A DNA stretch of 64,000 bases, from NCBI GenBank assembly GCA_030141605.1, contig JAQGDQ010000466.1:62001-126000 (forward strand). The letters run 5' to 3'. The position numbers and the translations under genes were made by a program. A model generated the notes under the pieces. It saw only the letters and a program-made list of their open reading frames with translations, searched no databases and was not told the DNA's origin. This document shows positions 1-12,499 of the stretch, piece after piece; positions within the stretch are counted from its first letter, which is position 1; each line of letters starts with the position of its first letter. The stretch is from Tubiluchus corallicola. Taxonomy: Eukaryota > Priapulida > Priapulimorpha > Priapulimorphida > Tubiluchidae.

Positions 1-268
1 TATTACTTCGGGACATTGGGTTTTACCCCCCTTTGAACTGGTGTTTGGCCACCGTGTTCGTTAAAGAACAATGGCATCAGGAACAGTAGCCAGAAAGCAA
101 TCTGCTAGATTATGTACGCAGCTTTAAAGAAACACTTTACAGGGCGTGTGAATTAGCCAATGAGAACTTGAAAACGTACGACAAGCATGCTCAATGTAGC
201 TCATTCACAGTAGGTGATAAAGTACTCATTTATCAATGTCAACTGCGTTATCCAAAAATGACATCATA
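1..268 (+). pseudogene. gypsy-type integrase, C-terminal tail (runs in from left edge)
   Basis: The frame that reads PFELVFGHRVR at bases 29-61 continues through LLDYVRSFKETLYRACELA and ends in FTVGDKVLIY near base 230. This is the standard end of a Ty3/gypsy integrase: the last part of the core domain, then a helical stretch, then the GDKVL beta-barrel entry. One stop codon (TAG, about base 91) interrupts the frame, so the copy is dead. The catalytic residues lie outside the window. The core ending resembles the integrase at 58.8-59.6 kb (STGYAPFQLV there), so the two may be one family. The stretch from 268 to 403 shows nothing recognisable. Confidence 0.75.
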
Positions 269-402
269 ACCCTGTTGATACCCGACTACCGATTTCCGAT
301 ACCAACAATACCAAGGGATTCTTGCTATGCCTACAGACACAACAATTTATACATATTAACAATAAACCATTCAAACACGACGTATATAAACACCTCCTGA
401 AA

Positions 403-1529
403 CTAGTTTGTCCCTAAAACTATCTTAACATTTGGGTGCTGATTGTAGCCTGCAGTTCTTAAGTATTCATTACACTCTGTGTTGATAACATGTAAATCCG
501 CTGCACTCAAATCTGACGACCAGCTCTCGGAGCGCAGTTTCATCTCAGAGTTAGCAACCTCATTTCTCTCTCTCATTTCATAATCTAACCAAACTTTCAG
601 CTGATCTGTTTCTTGGAGACCTGTAAATAGTAGCAGCTTTTTTCCCATGCCAACAGGATCCCTGTCTAGTTCCTCATAGCGTAGCAGCATGTACTGTTTG
701 GGATATTTCCTAGCAATTACTTTGGTTGTTTCCAACTCTTCTACCATATATCTGCACAAATCTGAAACGTCTGAAATAAGTTTTGTATTGCCTTCTTTTG
801 CATGACGAAGCCATCCCCGAGGGTCACGGATGAGGTGTATGACTCTGACATCTATCAGTGGGTCATTAAATAAAGGAACCACGTCTATTAGTCTGGCACG
901 TATGGTTTTAATCGCCACGTGTTTGTACATCTTGCACAATTCTTTATATTTTGTGTGATTTGTCACCAAGCCTTTTGCAACCGGTCTCAAACAGACGTTC
1001 AAACGTCCGAGTTTTTTCTTCCCTTTCGTTCCACGAGGAGACAATGGGCCTGTCAGGTGACAGTATCTCTCTGCATGATTAACATTGATAAGAGAAAGTT
1101 GCATTAGAGCCAGCGCCTGTTTGTAATGCAGTGGCAGTGGCCAGAAACCATTAGGTTTACACTGTACAGCATCAGCGAATATCATAGACTTCACTTTACT
1201 CAAAACTGATGCATTAGTTTTTGCTTGATCTATCAGGTCTTTCATGTCTCCACCTGTTTTTCTTGCCATTTTGTCTAACCAGTTAAAATCTGGTGCTAAT
1301 GTCCTCACATTGAACCCTGCGTGTAGAGGCTCGTATATGTAAGACACGTCGCCATGGTTATTAAAGAAGCTGCCGGTAAATGTTGATCCGGAGTGAAATC
1401 GACTTAGCACAATTATTCCCTTCTTTCTAGATGTCAGGTGATCTGAGAGACTCAACTGACCTAGTTCCAAGTGGTCTTTTTTATGATTGTTCTCTTCTAA
1501 CAAAAGGCCTCCTGCTTTTCTAGCAATAT
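403..1529 (-). CDS. carbohydrate sulfotransferase, catalytic exon (exon 2)
   Basis: This exon encodes about 375 residues of a Golgi carbohydrate sulfotransferase of the CHST1/3/7 type, which moves sulfate from PAPS to a sugar hydroxyl on glycans. Visible motifs are the 5'-phosphosulfate loop SRFHSGSTFTGSFF, then YIYEPLH, the 3'-phosphate loop HLIRDPRGWLRH, LLRYEELDRDP and a C-terminal region with W..DLS and a terminal GY. An open frame extends to 1551, but there it only has a TTG codon and no ATG. On the minus strand a pyrimidine-rich TTTACTTTGCAG ends at 1530, so the coding exon should begin at 1529 and join an upstream exon. Joined to 2228-2375 the protein is about 424 residues, normal for the family. 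One oddity is that the usual Ser/Arg pair after RDPR is replaced by LRH. The substrate cannot be told from sequence. Confidence 0.88.
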
Positions 1530-2227
1530 CTGCAAAGTAAAGTCCAGACAACTTTAAACAGGCTTGCCTGCTGCTTCATAGACCGTAATATTTTTGATGG
1601 GGAATGCTGTTAGAATAAATACTTGTTAAAAAAGTAAAACACCAAAATATTATGACGAATTATCATGTCTAGTTGACAATTTTAGGTTATATAAGGTGAA
1701 CTAAACTAAGAATGAAAAACAGCATAGCAGCTACACCACTAAAACATGTTTATTTATTAACTCGAAATTTCAATTATTTTATGCTCTTACTTTCATGCAT
1801 TTAAAATTTAGAATAAAACAAACAATTGCATTAGGCAGCAACACTAGAATACGTAAAATGATAACAATCAAAGTTAAATTATTTACGTAATGCAGAAATT
1901 ACAGTGGGTGTTTTATCAGGTAGCTCTACTATCCTTATTAAGAAAACAGCTGATAATAACTATTTTAGCAAATAAATATAAGCACGTAAATTTGTGCATT
2001 GATATGAAAAAATAATAATCTCTTTATTTCTTATTACCATTTTTGCTAATGTGTTGGACAGAACTCGTCAGGAATTACTTGTGGTGTATAAATTGATTAC
2101 TTGAACCACTCAATGTGCACTAAACTAAAAGTGTTTTACATGTTTTTATAAGCACGGAATTTAGTTCACAAGAAACAATTTTTCTGTTGGTAACAAAAAA
2201 TAAAATAATTAATAACTTTCAGCTTAC
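1530..2227 (-). other. intron of the sulfotransferase gene
   Basis: On the minus strand the donor is AATT|GTAAGC and the acceptor is TTTGCAG|ATATTG. Both sides are phase 1: the upstream exon ends with a single T and the downstream exon starts with AT, making a Tyr codon. The phase match supports joining the two exons. The intron is AT-rich and I see nothing else in it. Confidence 0.7.
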
Positions 2228-2375
2228 AATTATTAGAAATATTTTCCGTTATTTCTGCTGGAAAATCGTAGTACTTGTACACATACAAAGCAAGCGAACA
2301 GTAGAACAATCCGATGGCAACTCTCACAGTATAATGTTGAGCTTTAGACATTGACATGACTTGAACATTCTTCAT
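2228..2375 (-). CDS. sulfotransferase N-terminal membrane-anchor exon (exon 1)
   Basis: From the ATG at 2373-2375 this exon reads 49 codons plus one base. It starts MKNVQVMSMSKAQHY and then has a hydrophobic segment, VRVAIGLFYCSLALYVY, followed by KYYDFPAEI. A short cytoplasmic tail followed by one transmembrane span is the type II anchor expected of Golgi sulfotransferases, and it is exactly what the 403-1529 exon lacks. The open frame extends nine bases upstream to a TTG, but the ATG is the likely start; further ATGs at codons 7 and 9 are alternatives. The exon ends at a GTAAGC donor in the right phase. I infer the joining; no transcript is visible. Confidence 0.68.
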
Positions 2376-2599
2376 CAATGGCAAATTTGAGCAAAATTGT
2401 ACGCACTCCGCAGTCTACATTTACGAACTAAACAATATTCTTATGAAAATGTGCTAATCACAAAACAAAGAATGAATGACACATATTCCTCTCATTTACG
2501 GTTATTAAACTCAAGATGGTAGCTTCCGACTGCATCAAAAACTGCGAGACTTTCTGCGTTCAAAAGTAAGTGAATCAGAAATGGTACACTGTAAATGTT

Positions 2600-3400
2600 T
2601 GCGCAACGCAAAATCCTATAAAAATTTTAACCATATAATAAGAAAATTGTTGAATGCAAACTGATAGACAGTTGGTACAGCAAGAGTACAGCAAACCTTA
2701 CATTAAGAGTAAGCGAAATAAATTTATTTTACAAAATACAAAAATCGAACAGCAGGAAGAAAATAGTAACAGCAAAAATTTTTAGCAAAAAAAAACAATC
2801 ATATTTAACACAAACAGTAGAGATTAAGAAGAACACAATGAGTTTAGAAAAAACGATGGTGGTTAGATTAAGTGTTACGCCTATAAATAGAAATTAATAC
2901 GCAATAATCACTGAAGTAAGGTTGTAATAATACATCTGCTTGGGTAAGACCACGATTTGATAAGAATAAAAAGATAATATAAAACACATATAAAAATGCA
3001 ATAAAAATGGGTTTTGTTGGCATTTATTTTCTTCCCAGAAATTTACTAAAACAGTTGTTAGAAGGTGTGCAGCCATTGCTATTATTTCTCCACTTTCATT
3101 TTTGGTTAGTGTACATACACTGGAAGGTGAAAATATTTTACGTAAACATGTGGGTCTGGTTAGAGTAAGGCAGAGACATGGTGCACTCTCACACATGCTG
3201 GAGCAGTGAGTGTAGCAATGCATTTAAGGAAACAATGTTACACATGAGAGCTTATGGGTAAGAGTGATTGACAAAACTATAGTGCAGCATGCGTGTATAG
3301 CAATGGCGGACGGTCCAACTGGGTGAATAGCTTTGATTAATATCAGTCAGCCATCTAGTGTGCAAAATCATAACTAACGCAGCAACTACAATATGTTACC
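2600..3400. repeat. dispersed repeat r9, copies near 2.6-3.0 and 3.1-3.4 kb
   Basis: The part from about 2630 to 2975 is matched by 3525-3790 (shared AATAAGAAAATTGT, then an ATTACGC...AAAATTAAT stretch, then GAAGTAAG.TTGTAAT). The part from about 3140 to 3400 is matched by 9150-9380 (shared GGCAGAGACATGGTGCACTC, then GAGTGATTGACA, then CAGC.ATCTA.TGT.CAAAATCA). The order suggests an interspersed element of several hundred bases. It has no coding capacity, and I see no clear tRNA-type promoter boxes. Confidence 0.6.
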
Positions 3401-6400
3401 ATAAAAAGTCAACATGTTACCATTACAAGACAACAAGTTAGCCAATTGTCTTACAAATGGTACAAAATTAATTTTTATACAATTAATGGCACAACAAATT
3501 TTTATTTTAAAGACTTTTGCCCACAATCATTTACATACAATAAGAAAATTGTAGAACGCAATCTGGTACACAATCAACACAGCATGGTTCTAGCCCTATG
3601 TCACAATGAATAAAGAGTAAATGAAACAAACTCTTTCTGTGTGTAAGCTCAAACCAATGTTAACAAAAACGGTATAACAGCTTTGATTTAGTATTACGCA
3701 TTTAAAATCAAAATTAATTCACAATCTTTGAAGTAAGATTTGTAATGGTATAACTGATTGGGAAATGCCACGTTTTGATAAGATTAAAAGGATTTATGAT
3801 CAGAATAATTGAATTAGATTTTTTTATTTGAAAGCATTTTAAAAGCATTTCAAAGCAATGTTAAAATATTTCTATTTAAAACACAGAGAAGAAATGTTTC
3901 TGTACTTTTATCGTCATAATATAGACAATAAGAGATTACGTACAATAATACCTGTTTGAACAAGGAAACTTTAAGTGTTCAATCACATGGGCAAACATGG
4001 CTCCATATGAAAGGGTAATTCTCTAAAGTGATTTGTTTGCTGAAGACAAAAATTGTCCCTCTAATATCAAACTCCAGGCGCCAATCCTGTTATTATCAAA
4101 TCTCGGAAAATAGGCTTTTTATTTTATGTGTAAAATTTGTTCTTTTCTATTGGCCTACGTCAGGTGGCTCAAGAACTAAGATGTTACCTCTTTCTGCTCT
4201 TTGAGGGCAAATAATGAGAAACTCCAGTTGTGATGATGATAACTGTGTCAGTTTTACTGCGCTAAATTTATATTACACTAAAGACCTAGCAGGTTTATGA
4301 ATTAACCAAATATGTGTTACTGGGTAATAATATATTAACCAAATATGACATTCTACTAACTGAGTAGAATGACCAACTGCCAATCGTGGTGCCCCTGGTA
4401 GTGCAAACCCAACATGCAGGTCAAGTTCTTGTAGCTATATGAATGATGTGTGAAGATTGCAAAGTTCCACCACCGTACTATTGTTTTTATGCTATACTGT
4501 TTTTGAATAGCTTATCAAATCTTGTGATATAATAGACAAATGGTGTTCACCGTTTAATTCTGAGGCATTCACTTCATCTTCATTTGCTCGATCTTGTAAA
4601 CTTTCATTTTCATCAAATTCAACCACGTGTACAGCTCATGTTCCTGCCACCCAGAATGTCCGCAAACTTTAATACGAAATTTCTTTAGCAAATCGTTTCA
4701 AAAATCACTTTACAGAGTTGCCGGCTGCAATTAATTTTGTTGTTTGGACCACTTCTTAGTTGGTAAGGTAAACATATGGTGCTGCCAGAAAGAAATACAC
4801 TGCTATGTTATCTCAAAAATTTTGACTATATAGTAGACCGAGCAGGTAATTAATTACACTTCATCAGGTAGTACCTGGCACTCGGGCTTTGTAAAAAAGC
4901 ACGAACAATACTTTTCAACAAAACCAAGGTATTGTTGCATAACATATTGAAAGATATTTAATCACGACTAGTTTAATGATTTTTTGTTGTATGTGTCAGT
5001 ATGTGAGCAAATGTGAGCGAATACAGCTGAGGTATTTTTTTACCCAACCTTTATTGGTTAAAGGCTACACTATTAGATTACTATAGGATCTTTTAGTTAT
5101 AAATTCTATTTTTTTCATTAAAGGCTGCTTATATGGACTAGCTTTTTAATATAGATCTAATTGTAGATTTCTTTAGAATGCCTTTCATTTCTGGTCATTT
5201 TTTATTAATTTACTGAAATGAACAAAACTTTAATAATAAATGCAATTATTGTGTTCATTTTGCATCAGTTAGCCATATTAGCATCCATGACAAAGTTGCA
5301 GGTAAAAAAACACCTACTCTACTACTCTCCTGGCGCCGCTCTCATAATGAATGGCTTTGTCTGCTCATGACGTCACCTAATTGAATAACGAATCTATGTA
5401 TGTGAACCGATTTAATCAGCTCCCTCTATCTTTAGTTCGTCACAGTAACAAGTTGCAATTTGCTTTGAAATGTCATGTGACATTTCAGGTTTTTATTTTG
5501 GGGAAATCCTGCTGAAGCTTCCCTTTTCAGGTCTCCACCACAGCCAATTTTTCACCCGCATTGTTTTTTACCAAATTTTTGTTTTTGAATTCCACATAAT
5601 TCCAAAAATTTACATTTTCCTGTTGTTATTCTACTCTTTTATCTGGGTCTATCGGTAACATAATCGGTAACTTTTAGCAGAATCAAAGAGAAACGTAAAA
5701 CTGCAGGTTTTTCAAGATGTACCATGCTTCCCAAAAGAGAACGTAATGAAACAGAGAAACAGATGCGTTACATAAAAAACATGAATATTAATAACAAAAA
5801 TGAAACTTGAAGGTCTGTCAATCAATTATTTCTATCTGCAGCTAATCTAAATATTTTAAATAGCGATGTAAGTATCTAGGCGTGACATTTTTCAAGTCAT
5901 TTGCATCTTTTGTACCAAGCATATTATTTGTCTTGCAATCTTGCTAATGGCAAATATGAATAAGGGACGGAATGTGTTGATGTGTGTTCTTGTATTTTTC
6001 AGAACATTATGCATTATTGTAAGATTCTGAAGTGAAATTCAACTTCTGATATCGATTTTAAGTGTAAAATTCATGATGTTTTCTCGAAAATGTGAAAACC
6101 CCAGTTTCTGCTTTTTTTCCACGAGTAGGAAATTTTAGTCTATTTTGTGAATATGTGAGCTGGTTATTTTTCCTGTGAATAAATTGGGCTGCATGTCGGA
6201 TCAGTAAAATCAATGCAAGATTTTTTGTGCTGTTCGTTTGTTTATACTTTTCTTTATTGTGCAATTGCAATTATATTAAGTGACATTTATTGACACTTGT
6301 TTTCTAAATTTCATCAATAAACTTATATTGGTTTTATTGCAAAATCCCTATAAAATGGTTGTTTTGTGTGATTGTACTTAACCGTTATTACTGATGTGCT

Positions 6401-6680
6401 AAAGTGGTTAATGTGGAAAATTGCCACGCTAATGTTCTTCGTTAGAATTTTTATAAATTCACTATCGTAGACAGAAACTTGTAAAAATATTATTGTATAC
6501 AAATTTATTGCATTGTCACGCTCGCTTGTAAAATTTTCTACTTGAACCAAAAAATTGTTTGCTGAATTCCAAAATTATGCTTGTACGAATCACAATATTC
6601 AAACTGCTGATTACAAACTGATTACATTTTTTCTCCAATAGCGTCCTCTCGTTTACATTCTAAAGACAAAATCAAAAACA
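3400..6680. other. non-coding AT-rich stretch
   Basis: A second r9 copy lies at about 3480-3790. Around 4030-4110 a segment (AGTGATTTGTTTGCTGAAGA) matches 32.65-32.74 kb in inverted orientation, so it is another dispersed repeat. Otherwise I see no gene: the open frames here are short, biased to Phe/Leu/Ile and show no family signature. Confidence 0.5.
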
Positions 6681-6689
6681 AAAACAATA

Positions 6690-7150
6690 TGGAGTGGCGT
6701 AGTGTGTTGTGTAGTGGACTTGATGAGGGTAGTGTGGTGCGGTATGGTTTGTCCTTGTGGGTTTTTTGTCATGTGCAAATTTTCTGGTGGTGATTGATTA
6801 GTCTATCATTAATTTAATGTAGCTTCTTATTGTAAAGGTGTCGATCCTGTATGGTCTCATTAATGGTTTATTTTTCCAATCGGGTTCAGCTGGGGGCGGG
6901 GGGAAGCCTTTTACCCCATTTTTTCGCAAAATTAATACATTTTATTTTTAGAGATCGGGAACGGCCCTGTTTGGTTTGATAGGCCGTTCAACATATTTGA
7001 GGGGAATGCTTTTGCGGGCATTTTCAGGTGCACAACTTCCGATTTTTGGGAAACTTGTAGGAAATAAAGTGTAGTAAAAACATTCTAGGGGCATCTGTAA
7101 GGAGATATATGGATCTTTCGTTATAAATGGAATGGGTTATATCATGATGT
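6690..7150 (+). repeat. TG-rich tract plus r5 module, copy 1
   Basis: A GTGTGGTG-rich run (6690-6765) leads into a segment sharing ordered blocks with 36.19-36.65 kb: ATGTGCAAATTT, GTCTATCA.TTAATTT, GGGAACGG...GG.CGTTCA and AAGGAGATATAT. The same TG-to-r5 junction occurs at 25.86 and 36.17 kb. There is no open frame conserved between copies. Confidence 0.55.
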
Positions 7151-7689
7151 GACCCACTTTTATACTAGCCTCCACCAGTAAGAGCTAAGACTAGTTGATT
7201 GGAAGCCATTGTTGTGACGTCATTTCACTTCACTCCGCCTATAATTTTGCTTCAACAGAAGCTGCTGCAGGCTGCTATAATGGAAATCCCCTAGGATCCT
7301 TCATATCAGTCCTTTAAGTTCAAAAGGAACAGTTTGCAAACGCAGTTTAATACATAGAATACCTATGCATTATATTCTTCATTGGTGGATTGGATCTAAT
7401 GGCATTGATACAGCATACAGTTTCAACCTTGGTCAAATTGTTTTGCTATGCAACTGGGCTGTCCATGTTGGTGTTGTAGGTGTCATCATCGTCATCATCA
7501 TTAATCTATATACAATATGTGTGCTTGCATAGATAAATAGAATAACTTTGTAGAAAGTGTTCAACATGTCAAACTGATCCACTGCCCGCATGTGCATGTT
7601 GTACTCTTTTACAATTGCAGGGCAATCTACATAAACTTTTTGTTTTTGCTTTGAGAAAGTGAGAAAGAAAGAGAGAAAGATAGAGAGAT

Positions 7690-7695
7690 GGAGAC

Positions 7696-7787
<92 letters not shown>

Positions 7788-7801
7788 ATTATTATTATTA
7801 T
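7690..7801 (+). repeat. compound microsatellite (GATA)n(GA)n(ATT)n
   Basis: About eleven GATA units (7698-7743) are followed by about twenty GA units and a short ATT run. This is a simple repeat with no further signal. The flanks 7150-7690 and 7800-8040 hold nothing I can assign. Confidence 0.95.
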
Positions 7802-8039
7802 AACTCTTTCATTAACCTCTTTTTGCAGGTATACAAGGAATCATTTCAATCCATCCATCATTACATCCAAGGAAATACAATTATACATTAAGACACAGGT
7901 AACAAAAGTACAACTAGTCACACAAAAAGACGTATTTACGTTACGCTTACTCTGCATTGTTATAGTTATAACAAAATATATAAATTTATTAATCTTACTG
8001 TTTTTTCACACTGTAAAATATACTTCACTTTTTTCACTT

Positions 8040-8900
8040 CTTGGGTGGCTGATTTCCTCAAGAATGTAATAACATAGAAAAATATTTTTGTTCACTGCTA
8101 GTTTAGAGGAAACTATTAAACCTTTTACAACAATATTTTACGAAAATTTCTTCCCCGCATTTTCAGAAATACCTGGTTAACACAGTTTTATATGTAACGG
8201 TATCAACAGATTTGGCAAAATGTTAATTTTTCACTGAAAATCGAAAATGTCCGAAAATCTTTCTCGGTCATAGGGCATTCGGCTCATTCAATTTTTCTTA
8301 CTTAACACTTTCCCTGGCGTCATTCCCCGGAGGGTAATTTACAGAAGTTGTTAAAATGAGGGAAAATATTTTTCTTTGCTTCAGAACCACTCTCAGCAAT
8401 TATCCCAGCTCAAAGTCAACAACAAAACTTGAATCTTAGAATTCCACATGTAAAGAGCCTTTTGTTCACGTGGCTGAGCACTTAAAACTTTCTCCGTCTT
8501 ATAAAGAGCCTTTTGTTCAGGTGGCTGAGCATTTAAAACTTTCTCCATCTTACAAAGAGTCTTTTGTTCAGGTGGCTGAGCACTTAAAACATTCTCAATC
8601 TTATCCAAACAGCAATTATTGTTAGGCAGTCTCACCCTTTATTATCACTTGAAAAGCTTTCAAATCTTAAAAGACATTCCTTTCAATCTTAACAAAACAT
8701 GTTTCCCAGGGGGATATATTATGACAAGCATTACTTCCAACAAGAATAATAGAACACACCTGTGCTTTGATAACAAAGCTTTATTTCCAGCTCTCAAACG
8801 AAACTGCTTTTGATCTTCTGTCGCTAATTAACAAGTTGAGAGGTTTACTTGATAAGTACCAAGGGAGGAAGTAATGCACTACATATACTTGCAGCTAAAT
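8040..8900. repeat. dispersed repeat r6, copy at 8 kb, with a three-fold 60-bp tandem repeat
   Basis: The segment shares long blocks with 10.54-11.66, 13.19-14.30, 27.35-28.24, 32.75-33.05 and 39.66-39.96 kb, for example AACAGCAATTATT followed by CCCTTTATTATCAC. Only this copy has amplified an inner 60-bp unit (8457-8600) three times, with core TTTTGTTCAGGTGGCTGAGC. The minus-strand open frame over these units is a by-product of the 60-bp period. Confidence 0.75.
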
Positions 8901-9089
8901 GGATGGGTGGCTGCTGTGACAATTTCATCTATTGTGTTATTTTTTACAGTACATTGAAACATGAAAACAGAGAATGAGGCAGTTCTACCAGCTCAGCTTT
9001 CTATGAAAATGTCTGCAAAATTTATTCACATCATTGGGGTTTTCTGTAGTACCTTTATACCAAAACAGCGAACATTAGCATGAAAATGG

Positions 9090-9600
9090 ATATTCCTCCG
9101 CATTCACTTTTTATTTAGTTTACATGGATGGAGAATATAATTTACCAAAACATGTGGGTCTTGTGTGGCAGAGACATGGTGCACTCTCACACATGCTAGT
9201 GCAGTGAGTGTAGCGATGCGTGCAAGGAATCAAAGATGCACATGAGAGCTCATATGTAAGAGTGATTGACAGCATGCATGACCAGCAGTGGCAGATGCTC
9301 CAATTGGCTGAATAACTTTGGCTAGTATCAGTGAGCCATCTATTGTACAAAATCACAGCTAACGCAACACCTACAATATCGTACCTTGGAAAAAATAAAA
9401 GTTAACAAACAGTAGTCACTAACAATTACGTAAATGATAGTAGGTAGATTTAGTATTACGCATTTGAAATAAAAATTAATATGCAATCTTTAAGTAAGAT
9501 TTGTAATAATATAACAGCTCCAACGTCAGACTGTCATCTAGTGTTCAAATTTGCACCTAATGCAACAGCTACAATATAACGTAATCGCTGCTTAGACAGA
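9090..9600. repeat. dispersed repeat r9, third copy
   Basis: It matches 3140-3400 and then 3700-3760 in the same order, and ends with a repeated short block (CATCTA.TGT.CAAA, then CAAC.CCTACAATAT) at 9340 and again at 9530. No coding potential. Confidence 0.6.
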
Positions 9601-9813
9601 GCAGATTTTCCATGCAAAGTTCAGAAAATGCACAAGGTCTTGAAGGAGTCAATGTTTAAAATCTGAAGCATGATTGGTTGTTATTATAAATAACCACCAT
9701 GTAACAAAGAAATGTTTGAACATATGTAAGAAACTTGTGTCACAAATTTGAGTACATGGATTATATCTACAATATAGTCGCACTTAGCCTGACCTTGTTT
9801 TTTACAATAAAAA

Positions 9814-9849
<36 letters not shown>

Positions 9850-10540
9850 TGACAATGACAATAACAATCACAATAGCAGCAGCTGTGCACAACAAAAATG
9901 GCACAGATAAAATGGCACAGATTGGTTTCTACAATAAAACTAAAATGAGCTTATAGGAAACAGATCTCTGCCAAAGTCAAACAATTCAAAACTTATTCAT
10001 CTGCTTCTTTTGGCTAACACAAAGATGAACAAGCAAACATACAAAAATGTATCTGTATTAATATGATACAGGCTAGCAAAATATTTGTTTGTTAAACAGA
10101 TTTATAAACAGAAATGTGCTGAATAAAAGAGAACAGCTAGGAATATGTGGTACTGGGAAGATTTAACACAGTACTGACAAATGTTGGCAAGCATTTTTGG
10201 TACAAAGTTAAAATGGTACGGAACAGGTTTAGTGCTAAGTACATTTAGTAGTGACAAAGTTAAACTGGTACTAGGAAATATAGTACATAGAACATATGGT
10301 ACAAGGAAAGTATCTTTTATAATCTGCAAGTGTTTGTGAGCCACTTTTGTTGATCAAGATGAAGGCGGAGGCAAGCCAAAGAAAAAGCTAGTTGGCCTTC
10401 ACGAGGTCCATGTATTATAAAGCGTTCAATGCTTCGATATCCTTGTCTATATTTCAGAATATTATTTCTAAGCCTTTTCCCGTCTTTTCCCAGGTGTTAA
10501 GGCGTGATTAATTTACACAAAAATTTTATGATGAAGGAAT
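9600..10540. other. non-coding, with a CAA/CAG-rich simple tract at 9810-9880
   Basis: The tract 9810-9880 is imperfect CAA/CAG/ACA repeat and produces spurious Thr- or Cys-rich frames. The part from 10.1 to 10.35 kb repeats the word GGTAC about every 30 bases. No gene seen. Confidence 0.5.
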
Positions 10541-11660
10541 TATATTTCTTTACTTCAAAATATGCAGTAAATTGCTCACCCTTGTTTAAAATCAATAGTG
10601 GAAGTTGAAACAATTTTGCATATTGTTGTGCTAAAAATTTTCAATTATATTTACTGACAGATTGTGGTCGTCAATCATCACTTTTTGTTTCCATATCAGA
10701 TCTGGTTATTTGAATTCACACAATATACACAAGATATACTCAAATGTCTAAAATCTTTTCCTAGCAAATGCCATTAAAATTATTTCAATTTTTGATAACA
10801 GGTTTGATGAATTGTGCCAAAAAAATTTTTCAATAAGTGAAAGTTTGAGTGATGTATCTGTAGTTTCACATTGACTAATTTCCCTTCACAGAAAATGTTG
10901 AATTTTAACAAGAAAAACTAAAATGTCCTAAAATCTTTCCCAATCACAAAACATTCACTATTTCAGTTTGTTCTTTGGCATCCTATATTTTTGAGTGTTA
11001 TACGTTAACTCTTTCCCTCAATTTCACAAGAATTTTAAAACATAGGAAAATATTTTTCTTTGCTCTCAGCAATTTGTCCATGCTCAAGATCAGTAACAGA
11101 ACCCGGATCTTAGAATTCTGCATTTAAAAGGTCTTTTGTTCGCATCGCTGAGAACTTAAAACTTTCTCTGTCTTATCCAAACAGCAATTATTTTTATGCG
11201 GTCTCGCCCTTTAATTTAGTAAAAAGGAAAACTAGTTTCTATCCCTGTGTTTGCGTTCAACATACTTTCTAGAGCTTTCAAATCTGAAAAGGCATTGTAT
11301 TCCTTTCAATCTTAACAAAACATCTTATTGTGTCTCTCCCAGGGCGTTAATATTATTTCAAGCAGCAGAAATAATAGAACACACCCCTGCTTTGCTAAAG
11401 GAAATTCTGAACATAGGCAAACACGCATTTCATCGTCTGTTACTTTTTGAAAATAATGGAATAGCTTGAGAACGCCATGACGTAAAGAATAGATAGCAAT
11501 AACAGTTACGCAGTACCGAAACTTGCAACTAAATGGATGGGTGTGTGCTGTTTCCCCAATGTTAGCTGGTTTGTCCCCGGATAAGGAGAATATGATAAAA
11601 CACCTTTTGTAGTTAATAATCTTGCAAAACCACTTAAAGGGAGAATATCGTGAAAATCAA
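10540..11660. repeat. dispersed repeat r6, long copy I
   Basis: About 1.1 kb that is closely similar to 13.19-14.35 kb throughout, in the same orientation and with few indels. Shared landmarks are TTTACTGACAGATTGT, AAATGTCCTAAAATCTTTCC, TTAACTCTTTCCCTCAA, GCGGTCTCGCCCTT and CACTTAAAGGG. This is a direct duplication or two insertions of one element. No open frame is shared between the copies. Confidence 0.8.
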
Positions 11661-11759
11661 GTTAAACATGTTTTAGGGTTGCCTAACCTGTGAACAACTT
11701 GAAGAATTTTTTTAGCCAAGTAACAGTTTTGCATCTCATATCTCACGAGAAACTAAACA

Positions 11760-12210
11760 ATCAACCATTCATGAGAAATATCAACCATGTGATGTTGTGG
11801 ATTTGATGTGGCTTGGTGTAATGTGATCTGGCTGGGGTGGTGTGGGTGACATAGTGTGAATAATGTGGTGGGGTGTGTGTTGGGTGGTGTAGAGTGGTTA
11901 CAGTTGATGCAGCATTTTGAGTGTGGTGTGCTGTGGTGTGCATGGTGTGATGTCAAGGTATGTTGTAATGTGGATGTGTGATGTGGATGGTGTGTTGTGA
12001 GTCGGACCTTGGGTAGTTGTGTAGTGTGGTCTGGGGGGTGTGGTGTAGTATTGATGATGTAGTGTGGATAGTGTGGATGGGTGTAGGTGGTTTGGTGTAG
12101 AGCGGTGAGTGGTATGTGGTGTGCAATGGTGTGAGTGGCAAGGTGTTGTGTTGCAGTATTGTGTGGGAGGTGTGGGGCAGTGTGGGTGGTGTGTTGTGAG
12201 TGTTTCAAAT
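11760..12210 (+). repeat. TG-rich low-complexity tract
   Basis: About 450 bases of degenerate GTGTGG/GTGTGA with almost no C on the plus strand. All three minus-strand frames stay open (His/Thr/Pro-rich), which is composition and not a gene. The stretch 12.21-12.50 kb that follows has a dense cluster of TTCGAA and TTCGAAT words. Confidence 0.85.
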
Positions 12211-12499
12211 TCGAACCGAATTCGAATTGAGATTGAAAGATTTTCGAACAAGTATTCGAACCAACAGTAAAAATTAATCTTACAAATATCATGCATATCA
12301 CTAGATTTTGTTCTGCAATAAACAACTTGTAGTTTGTTTAAAATTGTGCATGCAAATCACAAAAGAGTTATGCTAATTGCATGATGTTTCAATCGTTTTA
12401 ATGATAAAGAACATATGTGATTGATTTGTTGAATTATTCGAATCTATAGTTTTAGGTTCGAATCGAGATCGAACTAAAAAACTCGTTCGAATTCGAATG

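Noticed and set aside
11753-12325. His/Thr/Pro-rich minus-strand frame of 190 codons
   Set aside because: It covers the TG-rich low-complexity tract, and two other frames are open in parallel.
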